Positions 23,637 through 32,862 are shown, numbered from the stretch's first letter. The stretch: DNA of 44,725 bases from Clostridia bacterium (GCA_016283155.1 JAEEMI010000016.1:1-44725), one strand, 5' to 3'. Notes: generated by a model not told the origin, from the letters alone. Translations and numbers: made by a program.

Positions 23637-25133
23637 TTACCTCCGTAAAATATTATCTAACACTTTGCTATCCATATACGGAATTTTTTGATGATTAATA
23701 TCCATATAGTTTTCGTGACCTTTACCTGCTATTACCACCATATCACCAATTTGCACTTGTGCAATTGCATACTCAATCGCCTGTGTTCTATCAACAATAC
23801 GTGTATATTTATTCATAGCAACATCATTATCCAAGTACCGATTTAATGTATCAACATTCATCGTTTTAATTCCCCGTTCAATTTCATCAATAATTACCTC
23901 GGGATCTTCCGTACGTGGATTATCACTAGTTAAAATTACAAAATCAGCCAAACGATATGCAATAGCACCCATTTGCGGACGTTTAGAACGGTCACGATCA
24001 CCGCCACACCCAAATACAACCACCAATTTTGCTTTTGGGCGTAATATTGCCCGAGCATTTTGCAAAAGTTTTTCTAAACCATCAGGTGTATGTGCATAAT
24101 CAATTACCACATTTACACCGTGAATATCATAAAGATTAAAACGTCCAGGTACAGGTGGCATTGTATTTAAACCTTCTTTAATAATTTGCCAACTAACACC
24201 ATAATGATTACATAGCAAAGCCGCTCCAACAGCATTGTAGACATTAAATAATCCAGGTAAAGCTAAATGACATTTTACATCTTTACCTAAAATAAAATCA
24301 CTGCCGTGCACTGATAAACGTACATCATCCACAAATGCCCATTGAGCTGTACCAACAATTGTATCGTGCTTCAGTGAAAAAGAAATTGTATAAAGATTCG
24401 TTTTGTTTTGAACTGCATCAGCAACTGCCAAACCATAGTTATCATCAGCATTAATTACAACCACACCATTCTGTAAGTTCTGAAAAAAACTTAGTTTAGT
24501 ATTTTTATAACATTCAAAAGTTTTAAAAAAATCCAGATGATCTTGTGTAATATTAGTAAAAATCACGCCTGAAAAATTAATGCCAGCCAATTTACGATAA
24601 AAAATTGCGTGAGCTGAAACTTCCATTACTACATCGCGTACTCCGTTTTTGTACATACAAGCCAATGCTCGATGTAAATCAATCGGATCTGGCGTTGTCA
24701 AAGTGGTAATACCTTCCCATTGTTTTCCAGCATTCAAAACACCTGTCGTACCAATCACTCCAACATTTTTTCCCGTAGCCATTTCTAAAAGATGACGCAC
24801 AATATATGTTGTCGTGGTTTTGCCATTTGTTCCCACAACACCAGTTACGCGCATCTTGTCGACTACATTGCCATAAAATTTTTTTGCGACAGAAGCCATT
24901 GTCGCGCGCACATCGGTCACAGTAATGTGTGTAATATTTTCTGGCACATCAATTAAAGTTCCTTTTTCACTGACAACTACAATAGCACCATTATTAATTG
25001 CTTCGGCAACATAAGTTCCATCTTTTAAAACAAAAAACAAACCGCCAGGTTGTACCTGTCGGCTGTGATGATATAATCCTGTTACGGCTACGGAAACATT
25101 GGCTATGTTAAGCTTAATTTTACGGTTTTGCAT
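23637..25133 (-). CDS. murE: UDP-MurNAc-tripeptide synthetase, meso-DAP type
   Basis: Adds the third residue of the peptide stem, 498 residues. ATP loop VVGTNGKTTTTYIV, TQDHLDFFKTFE in the central domain, PVPGRFNLYDIHG at the domain junction, and C-terminal VFGCGGDRDRSKRPQMG. The specificity motif is DNPRTEDP; DNPR is the signature for meso-diaminopimelate, so the wall should be meso-DAP type. First of murE-mraY-murD. No good Shine-Dalgarno upstream. Confidence 0.95.
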   Translation of the reverse strand: MQNRKIKLNIANVSVAVTGLYHHSRQVQPGGLFFVLKDGTYVAEAINNGAIVVVSEKGTLIDVPENITHITVTDVRATMASVAKKFYGNVVDKMRVTGVVGTNGKTTTTYIVRHLLEMATGKNVGVIGTTGVLNAGKQWEGITTLTTPDPIDLHRALACMYKNGVRDVVMEVSAHAIFYRKLAGINFSGVIFTNITQDHLDFFKTFECYKNTKLSFFQNLQNGVVVINADDNYGLAVADAVQNKTNLYTISFSLKHDTIVGTAQWAFVDDVRLSVHGSDFILGKDVKCHLALPGLFNVYNAVGAALLCNHYGVSWQIIKEGLNTMPPVPGRFNLYDIHGVNVVIDYAHTPDGLEKLLQNARAILRPKAKLVVVFGCGGDRDRSKRPQMGAIAYRLADFVILTSDNPRTEDPEVIIDEIERGIKTMNVDTLNRYLDNDVAMNKYTRIVDRTQAIEYAIAQVQIGDMVVIAGKGHENYMDINHQKIPYMDSKVLDNILRR

Positions 25134-25183
25134 AACTAAAACTATGCCGTAAGCAAATTAAAAATTTGTCGAATATTAAAATT

Positions 25184-26941
25184 TTATTCCAAAGCAATTA
25201 AGTAGTAATAGATATTTTGTCCACCGTTCACAACTGTTACATCAACTGCTGGAAATTTGTTTTGAATTTTTTCAGCGACAAATTGTGCATCTGATTCTTT
25301 AACATCTTCACCATAGTAAATGGTAATAGAACCCATTGTATCTTTCATCAAAATTTCACACAATTTCATTGCAACTTCATTTGGATTTTTGCCTTTGGTA
25401 ATAATTGATTTTTCATCCAAACCAATAATATCACCTTTTTTGATATCCAAATTATCCATCTTAGTATCACGCACTGCATAAGTAACTGAGGCAGAAACCA
25501 CACTTTCCATAGTCGCTAAGAAAGTTTGCGTATTTTCATCAACACTGGCATCCGGCGAGAAAGCAATTGCTGAAGAAATACCTTCACAAACACTCTTAGT
25601 TGGAATAATAACGATATTTTTTTTCGTTAAAGATTGTGCATTCATTGCAGCCAAAACAATGTTCTTATTATTAGGGAATACGAAAATTGTTTTTGCGTGA
25701 ACACGGTCGCAAGCCGTAGCAATTTCTTCCGCACTTGGATTACTGGTTTGTCCACCTTTAATTACAAAATCAACACCCAAATCACGTAATAAAGTGCAAA
25801 CACCTTCACCGGTTGCAACTTGGACCATACCTTGTTCCTTATCAGGAATATTGCGGCTGTTACGCAATTCACGGTTTTGTTCCAACATATTTTCAATCTT
25901 AATTTTGGTGATTTCACCTAGCTCCAAAGCAGCACCCAAAGCCAAATTAGGTGTATTAGTATGTACGTGAACTTTAACCATTGTTAAATCACCAACACAA
26001 ATTACGCTATCACCCAATTCCATCAAACGAACGCGGAATTTATCGATACTTGCCATCGTAGTTGTTTTCTTAATATTAACGACAAAAAATTCGGTACAAT
26101 AAGCAAATTCAATTTCACTAATATCTTCAATTTCAGCAACTTCATCAGCTGTATCACGGAAAACCGTTGTATCACGGTCGTTCTTTAATTCCATAACTTC
26201 TAAATTACCTTCTAAGGTAGCCAACAAACCCATAAAAATGGTAATTAAACCACGTCCACCAGAATCAACAACACCCGCTTTCTTTAAAACAGGTAACATT
26301 TCTGGAGTTTTTGCCAAAATAACTTCACCAGCATCAATAACTTTTTGCAAAAAAGATACAAAATCAGTCGTATTACGAGCAATTTTTTCAGCTTCTTCCG
26401 CCATAACACGGACAACTGTCAAAATTGTACCTTCCTTTGGTAAAGTAACTGCAGCATATGCAGTTTTTGCACCTTCAGTCATTGCCGCAGCAAAAACACG
26501 AGTTGTAATTTTGCCAGTGCTGGTTTTACCAAAAACTGACATCATACCTTTCAAAATTTGGCTAGTAATCACGCCACTGTTACCACGTGCACCTTTTAAA
26601 GCGCCACGTGCAATACCTTCAGTTAATTCAACTAAATTATTTGCTACGTGTTCAACTTCAGCCATTGCTGTACGCATTGTTAAACTCATATTTAAGCCAG
26701 TATCACCATCCGGGACCGGGAAAACATTCATACTGTTAATATATTCTTTATTTTTGTCCAACAAATTGTAAGCACCAAGGAACATACGTTTTAACATTGC
26801 TACAGAAATTGTTGTAACGGGTGCTTTATCCTTAGATTCATTTACCTCAGTAGTAACTTTTGCAGTCCCATTATTTTTTGTTTTTTCAGTTGATTTTTTA
26901 TTAGTTGTCGTTGTTGATTTTTTCACTATTGTTTTGCTCAT
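25184..26941 (-). CDS. fakA: Fatty-acid kinase catalytic subunit FakA (DhaL-type, YloV)
   Basis: Kinase that phosphorylates fatty acids held by FakB/DegV proteins, 585 residues. The DhaL (DAK2) domain has NSMNVFPVPDGDTGLNMS with the Mg-ATP aspartates (about 75-92), then RGARGNSGVITSQILKG and DSGGRGL. The middle domain has FAYCTEFFVV and VHVHTNTP, and the C-terminal DegV-like domain contains GQTSNPSAEEI and VFPNNKNI. An extra N-terminal tail of about 45 residues is rich in Lys, Thr and Ser and has no family counterpart that I know. AAGGAAAG precedes the ATG. Follows asp23 as in Bacillus. Confidence 0.92.
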   Translation of the reverse strand: MSKTIVKKSTTTTNKKSTEKTKNNGTAKVTTEVNESKDKAPVTTISVAMLKRMFLGAYNLLDKNKEYINSMNVFPVPDGDTGLNMSLTMRTAMAEVEHVANNLVELTEGIARGALKGARGNSGVITSQILKGMMSVFGKTSTGKITTRVFAAAMTEGAKTAYAAVTLPKEGTILTVVRVMAEEAEKIARNTTDFVSFLQKVIDAGEVILAKTPEMLPVLKKAGVVDSGGRGLITIFMGLLATLEGNLEVMELKNDRDTTVFRDTADEVAEIEDISEIEFAYCTEFFVVNIKKTTTMASIDKFRVRLMELGDSVICVGDLTMVKVHVHTNTPNLALGAALELGEITKIKIENMLEQNRELRNSRNIPDKEQGMVQVATGEGVCTLLRDLGVDFVIKGGQTSNPSAEEIATACDRVHAKTIFVFPNNKNIVLAAMNAQSLTKKNIVIIPTKSVCEGISSAIAFSPDASVDENTQTFLATMESVVSASVTYAVRDTKMDNLDIKKGDIIGLDEKSIITKGKNPNEVAMKLCEILMKDTMGSITIYYGEDVKESDAQFVAEKIQNKFPAVDVTVVNGGQNIYYYLIALE

Positions 26942-26959
26942 TTTAACTTTCCTTTCTTG

Positions 26960-27301
26960 TTATTTACGGATACCCATCACGCGGATATCAACAAAGATGA
27001 CCTCCATACCTGTAAAATTTTCAACGCGATATTTAATCGTATTACGAACTGAATTAATAATCGCATCAATTGGCATTCCAAAACAAATAATTAAGTCGAT
27101 ATAAATACCGACTTTGTTTTTACTTGCCCATACACGCACACCATTGCGTAAACGAATTTTACTGGCAACATTACGCACAATGCGTTTACGTCCAATACCC
27201 CAAATTCCATAACACTCCAAAGCTGCGACACCCGCAACTGTACGAATGGCTTTACGTGAAATCGCAATGTTACCGTATAAATTCGAAGTACTAACTGCCA
27301 T
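26960..27301 (-). CDS. Asp23/Gls24 family protein (YloU/AmaP-like)
   Basis: Cytosolic or envelope-stress-associated protein of 113 residues. Conserved Asp23 features: GNIAISRKAIRTVAGVAALE, CYGIWGIGRKR, VKI-like segment VGIYIDLIICFGMPI and VRNTIKYRVENFTGMEV. The order rpmB-asp23-fakA is conserved in Firmicutes and suggests a link to cell-envelope lipid metabolism. Function otherwise unknown. Confidence 0.9.
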   Translation of the reverse strand: MAVSTSNLYGNIAISRKAIRTVAGVAALECYGIWGIGRKRIVRNVASKIRLRNGVRVWASKNKVGIYIDLIICFGMPIDAIINSVRNTIKYRVENFTGMEVIFVDIRVMGIRK

Positions 27302-27306
27302 TAAAA

Positions 27307-27495
27307 TTACCCAACTTTATTTAAAGTTTTTTTGCATTTGGTACAAACTTTTAAAGTAACCTTAGCTCCATCATCAAACGTGATGGTTTCTTTTTGTAAA
27401 TTTGGCACACTTTTTTTTGGTGCACGACGGTTACTGTGAGAAACAGTGTTACCCGCCAACTTATCTTTTCCGCATAAATCACAAACTCTGCTCAT
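27307..27495 (-). CDS. rpmB: 50S ribosomal protein L28
   Basis: Ribosomal protein L28, 62 residues. The four-Cys form: CDLCGK at 6-9 and CTKCKK near the C-terminus, a zinc-binding (C+) variant that depends on zinc; the C- form would be made when zinc is scarce. NTVSHSNRRAPKK is the typical core. No Shine-Dalgarno; promoter -10 TATATT ends six bases before the ATG. The promoter overlaps the 3' end of rpe. Confidence 0.93.
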   Translation of the reverse strand: MSRVCDLCGKDKLAGNTVSHSNRRAPKKSVPNLQKETITFDDGAKVTLKVCTKCKKTLNKVG

Positions 27496-27501
27496 AAACG
27501 C

Positions 27502-27530
27502 AATATAACACAGAAAATTTAATTATGCAA
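27502..27530 (-). promoter_or_regulatory. Promoter of rpmB-asp23-fakA, leaderless type
   Basis: TTGCAT at 27525-27530, 17-bp spacer, TATATT at 27502-27507 preceded by TGTGT; six bases to the ATG. Overlaps the end of rpe. Confidence 0.7.
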
Positions 27531-28154
27531 CAACCTATTTATACCTATTGCCAAATTTCCATTTTCATAACATTTTTTCGCATAACTTCCGACGACTACC
27601 ACCTCAACATCAGCGTTTTTCAGCAATTGAATGTTGTTTTCATTAACACCACCATCAATAATAATTATTGCATTTGGATTCAAACGACGTACTTGCGGAA
27701 GTAATTGTAAAGCTGATGCCTGAAATTTTTGTCCAGATTTACCACATTTTACTGTCATAACCATAATAAAATTTGCTTTAGATATTAAATCTTTATATTG
27801 ATCAATATCACAACCTAAATCTAGAACTAAACCGCGTTGTAATTCTCCAACAGCACTGAGATTATCAGTTAACCGATTATTTTGGTTCTTAAAATCTGTA
27901 ATATCAAAAGAAACTGACCGAAAACCATTAACAGACGGCACAGGTTCTTGCATCAAATGCAAATCAATGTCTATTTGATTAGTATAACTTTGTACCAAAT
28001 TAAAAATTTCCAAATTTGGTTTAAAATAATCAAAATGCAAACCTACCTGTCCGCGTCCAAATTGACGGCTAATTTTAACAATATTATCAATATATTGTAT
28101 TAGTTTTGTTTTTTCTAACGCTAGATATGGTTCGATTGAAATCGAAATCTGCAT
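27519..28154 (-). CDS. rpe: Ribulose-phosphate 3-epimerase-like protein (divergent)
   Basis: TIM-barrel epimerase of the Rpe family, 211 residues. Family ligands can be traced: LHFDYFKPN (His, Asp), DLHLMQEP (His), VMTVKCGKSGQKF in the phosphate loop (usually MTVNPGFGGQ) and IIIDGGVNENNI (Asp). Thus the metal ligands are kept but the flexible loop is atypical. Located upstream of rpmB as in Bacillus (rpe-thiN-rpmB). The start is the ATG at 28154, with GGAGGGG seven bases upstream. A promoter-like TATAAT lies about ten bases before the Shine-Dalgarno. Confidence 0.75.
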   Translation of the reverse strand: MQISISIEPYLALEKTKLIQYIDNIVKISRQFGRGQVGLHFDYFKPNLEIFNLVQSYTNQIDIDLHLMQEPVPSVNGFRSVSFDITDFKNQNNRLTDNLSAVGELQRGLVLDLGCDIDQYKDLISKANFIMVMTVKCGKSGQKFQASALQLLPQVRRLNPNAIIIIDGGVNENNIQLLKNADVEVVVVGSYAKKCYENGNLAIGINRLLHN

Positions 28155-28225
28155 AAAAACCCCTCCGAAATTATATAACACATTTTACAATAAACATAAA
28201 GCAAATTTATTTCATAAATTAACAT

Positions 28226-29008
28226 ATGAACACATTGACGCAAATTTCCCCATTTACTCTGTTAATTATAGCGTCATTATTTACTTATCTTCTAACCGCA
28301 ATAGGTGCGGCCGTTGTGTTTTGTTTCAAATCTATTAACCAACGAGCTCTTGACATTATGTTAAGTACTAGCGCCGGAGTTATGGTTGCTGCATCATTTT
28401 GGTCATTAATCATTCCCGCAACAACACTAGCCGAAGAACTTTGGCACAATTCCTGGCTATTTCCTTCACTCGGCTTCCTGCTTGGTAGTTCATTCATCGC
28501 CATCAGTAGTCTGATTATTGATAATAAGTTACCTAAGGCTATCAATAAAAAACATATAATTTTAATCACAGGCGTAATGCCAATACATAATATACCCGAA
28601 GGTTTAGCAGTTGGTGTCAGTTTTAGTGCCTTAAGAATGGGAATCAATAGTTGTACACTATCCAGTGCTTTAATGATGGCACTTGGTATCGGAATACAAA
28701 ACATTCCTGACGGAATTGCAGTTTCCACACCCCTTTATCGCAATGGAATGAGCAAACAAAAAGCATTTCTTATCGGACAATCCAGCGGTATTATGGAATT
28801 TTTAGCCGCTATCATCGGTTATTTTATCGCTATTACTGTCCGCAACACCTTACCACTATTATTCGCCTTCGCTGCCGGAGCAATGATTACCGTAGTCATT
28901 AGTGAGCTTATTCCTGATGTTAACCAAGAAAATCGCACATTAGGAATTTTTGGCTTCATCATTGGTTTTACCATAATGATGGTACTTGATTTAACTATTA
29001 CAATTTAA
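28226..29008 (+). CDS. ZIP-family divalent metal transporter, second copy
   Basis: 260-residue ZIP transporter with about eight helices. TM4 MPIHNIPEGLAVGVS; TM5 GIQNIPDGIAVS, where Asp replaces the usual Glu of the second motif. It differs clearly from the ZIP at 5977-6777 and has almost no His-rich loop (HI only), so it may have other metal preference. No Shine-Dalgarno is visible and the start is less sure. It is divergent from rpe and convergent with rlmN. Confidence 0.87.
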   Translation: MNTLTQISPFTLLIIASLFTYLLTAIGAAVVFCFKSINQRALDIMLSTSAGVMVAASFWSLIIPATTLAEELWHNSWLFPSLGFLLGSSFIAISSLIIDNKLPKAINKKHIILITGVMPIHNIPEGLAVGVSFSALRMGINSCTLSSALMMALGIGIQNIPDGIAVSTPLYRNGMSKQKAFLIGQSSGIMEFLAAIIGYFIAITVRNTLPLLFAFAAGAMITVVISELIPDVNQENRTLGIFGFIIGFTIMMVLDLTITI

Positions 29009-29014
29009 ATTTGA

Positions 29015-30112
29015 TTAATTTAACTGATTTAAATGACGCAAACGCAACTGACCACAAGCCCCATCAATATCGTCGCCTTTATTTTTACGCATCGTACAAG
29101 ATACACCGTTTTTAATCACTGCATCCATAAAAGTCATCGCAATTTCCCTACTCGGAGGAGTTAACACAGCATTTGCATCAAAATGTAACGGATTTAGATT
29201 TATTAAATTAATATGTGCAGGGAATCCACGTACTAAATTTGCCAACTCACGTGCTTGACCAACCGCGCAGTTGAATGTTTTTCCGTCTTTCATCATCAAA
29301 GAATATTCAAAAATCACACGCCGATGCGTTTTTTCAAAATAATATTTAGCTGCATCAACTAATTCACGAATCGTATAACGCTTAGCAATCGGCATTATTT
29401 GTTGACGCAATTCATCATTTGGAGCGTGTAAAGAAATACACAAATTGACTTGTGTATTTTCATCAGCAAATTTCTTAATTTGAGGAACCAATCCAGATGT
29501 TGATAAACTAATATTACGTGCACTAATATTAATTCCCGTAGGTGCCGTAACTAACCGCAAAAATTGCATTACATTATCATAATTATCCAACGGCTCGCCG
29601 GACCCCATCAAAACTATATTTGTAACACCTCGAGTTGTTGATGTACTGTTCAAACGATTAATTAATAAAACTTCAGCCAGAATTTCACCCGCAGTTAAAT
29701 TACGCACTAATCCATTTTTTCCACTAGCACAAAAACGACATCCCATTCGACAACCAACCTGTGATGATACACACAAAGTATTGCCGTAATTTTGATTCAA
29801 CAACACACATTCAATGAGATCTGTCTGTAGATTTTCACTATTTTCTCGCTCAGAATTTAGGTTTTGCTTATACGCCAATAAATACTTTTTTGTTCCATCT
29901 TTAGATGTTTGCACAGTAACTATTTCCGGTAAGTTACAGTTAAAATTTTCATTTAACCACACACGTAAATCTTTAGGAATGTTAGTAATATCCGGTACCG
30001 GTATGCCTTGATGTAAAGCAGTAAAAATTTGCCCTGCTCGAAATTGAGGTGCATTTAACGGCTTTAAAACATCTTTTAGTTCATCTAAAGTTAAATCGTA
30101 AATGTATTTCAT
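29015..30112 (-). CDS. rlmN: 23S rRNA/tRNA adenine-C2 methyltransferase RlmN
   Basis: Radical-SAM methyltransferase of 365 residues that methylates A2503 of 23S rRNA and A37 of some tRNAs. The cluster motif is CRMGCRFCASGKNG (CxxxCxxC), with MGSGEPLDNYDNV, NISLSTSGLVP and SLHAPNDELRQQIMPI. C-terminal Cys in NGVSCTMRKNKGDDIDGACGQL is the catalytic methyl-carrying Cys. The start with best spacing to GGAG is the second ATG (30112), right after the fmt stop. Fmt and RlmN form one operon. Confidence 0.95.
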   Translation of the reverse strand: MKYIYDLTLDELKDVLKPLNAPQFRAGQIFTALHQGIPVPDITNIPKDLRVWLNENFNCNLPEIVTVQTSKDGTKKYLLAYKQNLNSERENSENLQTDLIECVLLNQNYGNTLCVSSQVGCRMGCRFCASGKNGLVRNLTAGEILAEVLLINRLNSTSTTRGVTNIVLMGSGEPLDNYDNVMQFLRLVTAPTGINISARNISLSTSGLVPQIKKFADENTQVNLCISLHAPNDELRQQIMPIAKRYTIRELVDAAKYYFEKTHRRVIFEYSLMMKDGKTFNCAVGQARELANLVRGFPAHINLINLNPLHFDANAVLTPPSREIAMTFMDAVIKNGVSCTMRKNKGDDIDGACGQLRLRHLNQLN

Positions 30113-30114
30113 CA

Positions 30115-31032
30115 TTACTCCAATACCATTGATAATAAATTCCGTCCATTACAGAAATCCCTACCCGACATTACTTTTTTTCCTGGTATTTGTAGTTCAT
30201 CAATTTGTAATGCACCCTCACCACAACCTACAATTAAGCCATTACGGGCATCGCAACGCACCACTAATCCAGGCTCAGTCTGCACATCATTTAAAGCCGT
30301 GGCACGATAGACCTTAATTGGCTCATTGTTTAAGATAAAATATGCCATTGGCCAAGGATTTAAACCTCGAACAAAGTTTACTAAATCCGTTACATTGCGT
30401 CGCCAATCAATTTTAGCCATATTTTTATTCAACATTGGTGCTATCGTTGCCAAATTATTATCCTGAGGTACAAATTGAGCAGTTCCTTGCTCTATTTGTT
30501 TTAAAGCATATAACAAAGCTTGAATTGCAATCGGAGTCATTGCCTGAAGAACTTCTCCGGCCGTTGCTCCGGAGCTAATTTTCATCGGTAATGAATAAAT
30601 TATTGGACCAGAATCTAAACCTAATTCTGTTTTTAGAATTGTCACACCCGTTGTTTTATCACCGTTAATTACTGCCCATTGCACAGGAGCTGCACCACGA
30701 TAATGTGGCAATAAACTACCGTGAACATTAATCACTCCATTCGGAGTAGCATCTAAAATACTTTGTTTTAGTATTTGCCCAAAAGCACAGGTTACAATAA
30801 TATCCGCTTGATATTCACTTAATAATTGGACTTCATTACTGATTTTAGTTGGTTGCAGAACCGGAATTTTATGTTCTATTGCAAATTCTTTAACCGCACT
30901 CATATGTATTTGATGTCCACGACCTGCCAACGTATCCGGCTGCGTAACAACACATACAACTTGATGTTTATCTAAAATACCTGATAATACATCAGCGGCA
31001 AACTTTGGTGAACCCATAAAAATTATTTTCAC
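30115..31032 (-). CDS. fmt: Methionyl-tRNA formyltransferase
   Basis: Formylates initiator Met-tRNA, 305 residues. Rossmann N-terminus IIFMGSPKFAADVL, catalytic GVINVHGSLLPHYRGAAPVQ (Asn, His), then DSGPIIYS. C-terminal domain WPMAYFILN. Start is a GTG at 31032 whose -10 element (TATAGT) ends six bases upstream, with no Shine-Dalgarno, so a leaderless GTG start. An ATG five codons later would lose the first beta strand. It is followed by rlmN and is divergent from def, its functional partner. Confidence 0.92.
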   Translation of the reverse strand: MKIIFMGSPKFAADVLSGILDKHQVVCVVTQPDTLAGRGHQIHMSAVKEFAIEHKIPVLQPTKISNEVQLLSEYQADIIVTCAFGQILKQSILDATPNGVINVHGSLLPHYRGAAPVQWAVINGDKTTGVTILKTELGLDSGPIIYSLPMKISSGATAGEVLQAMTPIAIQALLYALKQIEQGTAQFVPQDNNLATIAPMLNKNMAKIDWRRNVTDLVNFVRGLNPWPMAYFILNNEPIKVYRATALNDVQTEPGLVVRCDARNGLIVGCGEGALQIDELQIPGKKVMSGRDFCNGRNLLSMVLE

Positions 31033-31038
31033 ATCTAC

Positions 31039-31066
31039 ACTATAACACAGAAAATAAATTTTTCAA
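31039..31066 (-). promoter_or_regulatory. Promoter of fmt-rlmN, leaderless type
   Basis: TTGAAA at 31061-31066, 16-bp spacer, TATAGT at 31039-31044 with TGTGT upstream; six bases to the GTG start codon. Confidence 0.6.
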
Positions 31067-31108
31067 ATAAAATACATCCTATTATCTTTAAATCGTTCAT
31101 TAAAACAA

Positions 31109-31150
31109 ATCTATATATAGATATTGTTATTATAATAATAAATACAATAT
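31109..31150. repeat. Nested AT palindromes between fmt and def
   Basis: Perfect 14-bp palindrome (ATCTATATATAGAT) at 31109-31122, then ATATTGT (31121-31127) mirrored by ACAATAT (31144-31150). Could be a regulatory site or a simple AT-rich spacer. Confidence 0.4.
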
Positions 31151-31168
31151 ATAGTATTTTATAAAAAC

Positions 31169-31197
31169 TAGACAAAATAACACTACTTTGCTATAAT
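31169..31197 (+). promoter_or_regulatory. Promoter of def, leaderless type
   Basis: TAGACA at 31169-31174, 17-bp spacer, TATAAT at 31192-31197, then six bases to the ATG at 31204. Confidence 0.75.
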
Positions 31198-31203
31198 ATC
31201 AAT

Positions 31204-31647
31204 ATGGCTCGGTTAACAATTATTAAACAAGATAATCCATTAATTCGTAAAACAAGTAAAACCGTTGATGATTTTTCACCACGATTACACGAAATTTTAG
31301 ACAATATGTACGAAACATTACTCCACGCTAATGGAATGGGATTGGCAGCTGTTCAAGTTGGCATCTTATATCGTATGGCAATAATTCTAACTGAAGAATA
31401 TGGTGTTATTGAAATTATCAATCCCATCATTAAAACAGCCAAAAATCAACGCATTGATACCGAAGGTTGTCTTTCCTGTCCCGGTATCAGTGGCCGTGTT
31501 CGTCGTCCACATTTTCTTATCCTAGAATACCAAGATCGTAACGGCGCTAAACAAACCAGAACTTTTCATAATATGGATGCTGTTTGTTGTTGTCACGAAA
31601 TTGATCATATGAATGGCATACTTTTCATTGATAAATTAGAAAAATAA
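31204..31647 (+). CDS. def: Peptide deformylase
   Basis: Removes the N-formyl group from nascent proteins, 147 residues. All three motifs: NGMGLAAVQVG (motif 1), EGCLSCPG (motif 2, metal Cys) and CHEIDHMNGILF (motif 3, two metal His and Glu). Shorter than average but complete. No Shine-Dalgarno; the -10 TATAAT ends six bases before ATG. It is divergent from fmt and its stop abuts the end of the next gene on the other strand. Confidence 0.95.
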   Translation: MARLTIIKQDNPLIRKTSKTVDDFSPRLHEILDNMYETLLHANGMGLAAVQVGILYRMAIILTEEYGVIEIINPIIKTAKNQRIDTEGCLSCPGISGRVRRPHFLILEYQDRNGAKQTRTFHNMDAVCCCHEIDHMNGILFIDKLEK

Positions 31648-32211
31648 TTAATTCGGAATCTCTACATCCGACATCTTTTCTATAAACACATCTAACTCAT
31701 CAAAACTATATGGAAAAATAAACTTATAACCTGTTTGCCGACGTTTAATTTCGTATTCACCATCCCAAATACTATTAAGCCGAATAATTTCTTTCCCAGA
31801 GCTAGCATCAGTATACTCCACCCCATATTTCTTTCGTAAATATTCATCATCACGACGCGTTGTTTCGTAAATATCAATCCCAACCTGTTTGCCACATTTT
31901 TGTCCTTGCATATAATTTTTCAGAAAAACATTGTAAAATTCATAATCAACATAAAGGTGTAGATACTGTCCCTTGTTTAAATCGTTATTCATATTGTGAG
32001 CTTCAACAAATTTCCACGGATTAACTTTTTCACGATTATACTTCAAAATATCATTCGTTTCAGTTCGTACTCCACAATGCGAAATTGCCTTATCAGGGTT
32101 CAAATCAGGCAAGACATTACCATCAAGAAAATCCTGCACATTCTTAATCAAATGTGAGTGTTTCTCTAAAAATCTCTTTGCCACCGCCAAATGAGTCAAC
32201 GCTGAAGGCAT
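31648..32211 (-). CDS. Hypothetical protein resembling zinc-dependent phospholipase C
   Basis: 187-residue soluble protein. PSALTHLAVAKRFLEKH at the N-terminus, GNVLPDLNPD (45-55), AISHCGVR and GQYLHLYVDYEFYNVFL have the His and Asp pattern of small zinc-dependent phospholipase-C-fold proteins, in which these residues bind metals. Function not known. No secretion signal was seen. Upstream no Shine-Dalgarno is clear. It ends directly against def, so the two genes are convergent without a gap. Confidence 0.55.
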   Translation of the reverse strand: MPSALTHLAVAKRFLEKHSHLIKNVQDFLDGNVLPDLNPDKAISHCGVRTETNDILKYNREKVNPWKFVEAHNMNNDLNKGQYLHLYVDYEFYNVFLKNYMQGQKCGKQVGIDIYETTRRDDEYLRKKYGVEYTDASSGKEIIRLNSIWDGEYEIKRRQTGYKFIFPYSFDELDVFIEKMSDVEIPN

Positions 32212-32250
32212 ACTCCCATTATGCCCCTTCCGTTTTTATTTGTCTACAAT

Positions 32251-32862
32251 TTACATTACTCGGTCATTAATAATGTTTTTTTGTCGTTCTAAATTTTTAA
32301 AGTCCAAAACTAACGGCTTTCCTCCGTGCGGTAATTCAAATGACAAATAATCACCATTTTGTGGAATTCCATTAAAGTAACTCATTACAATACAACCAAC
32401 TCCCCCGTGCGAAACAATTAAAACATTTTTATCGGGATTTTTAGCACTCCAGGCTCTTAATTCATCCAAAAAATTAAACACGCGTTTTTCAACGTCTTGA
32501 ATACTTTCTGCGCGTTTAAATTTTTGGCTTGCATTACGATTCCAAAATGCCTTGAAATCGAATTCAGAACGCGTTTTACCTTCAAACTCACCAAAGTTTC
32601 TTTCAATAATTCGTGGATCAATTTCAACCGGTGTTTTTCCTTTGTACATTAAATAACACGTTTGTTTTGTACGTCCCAATGGCGAACAAATAACACGATC
32701 AAAGTTTATATCTTTAATGTTGTTACCCATCTCCCGTGCAACTTGTTGTCCCTTGTCATCTAATAAAATATCAACAACACCTTGACACAAAGGGTCTTTT
32801 TCTCCATTCGCATTTTTATGTTCATTCCACGGCGTTGGTGCGTGTCTAACAAAATAAATCAT
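32251..32862 (-). CDS. Histidine phosphatase family protein, second copy
   Basis: Phosphatase of 203 residues. VRHAPTPWNE at the N-terminus has the catalytic His in RHA rather than the usual RHG. ICSPLGRTKQTC supplies the Arg, IIERNFGEFEG the acid and VLIVSHGGVG the second His. A longer insert (NANGEKDPLCQG) follows the first motif. Substrate unknown; clearly different from the paralogue at 14609-15151. Confidence 0.85.
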   Translation of the reverse strand: MIYFVRHAPTPWNEHKNANGEKDPLCQGVVDILLDDKGQQVAREMGNNIKDINFDRVICSPLGRTKQTCYLMYKGKTPVEIDPRIIERNFGEFEGKTRSEFDFKAFWNRNASQKFKRAESIQDVEKRVFNFLDELRAWSAKNPDKNVLIVSHGGVGCIVMSYFNGIPQNGDYLSFELPHGGKPLVLDFKNLERQKNIINDRVM

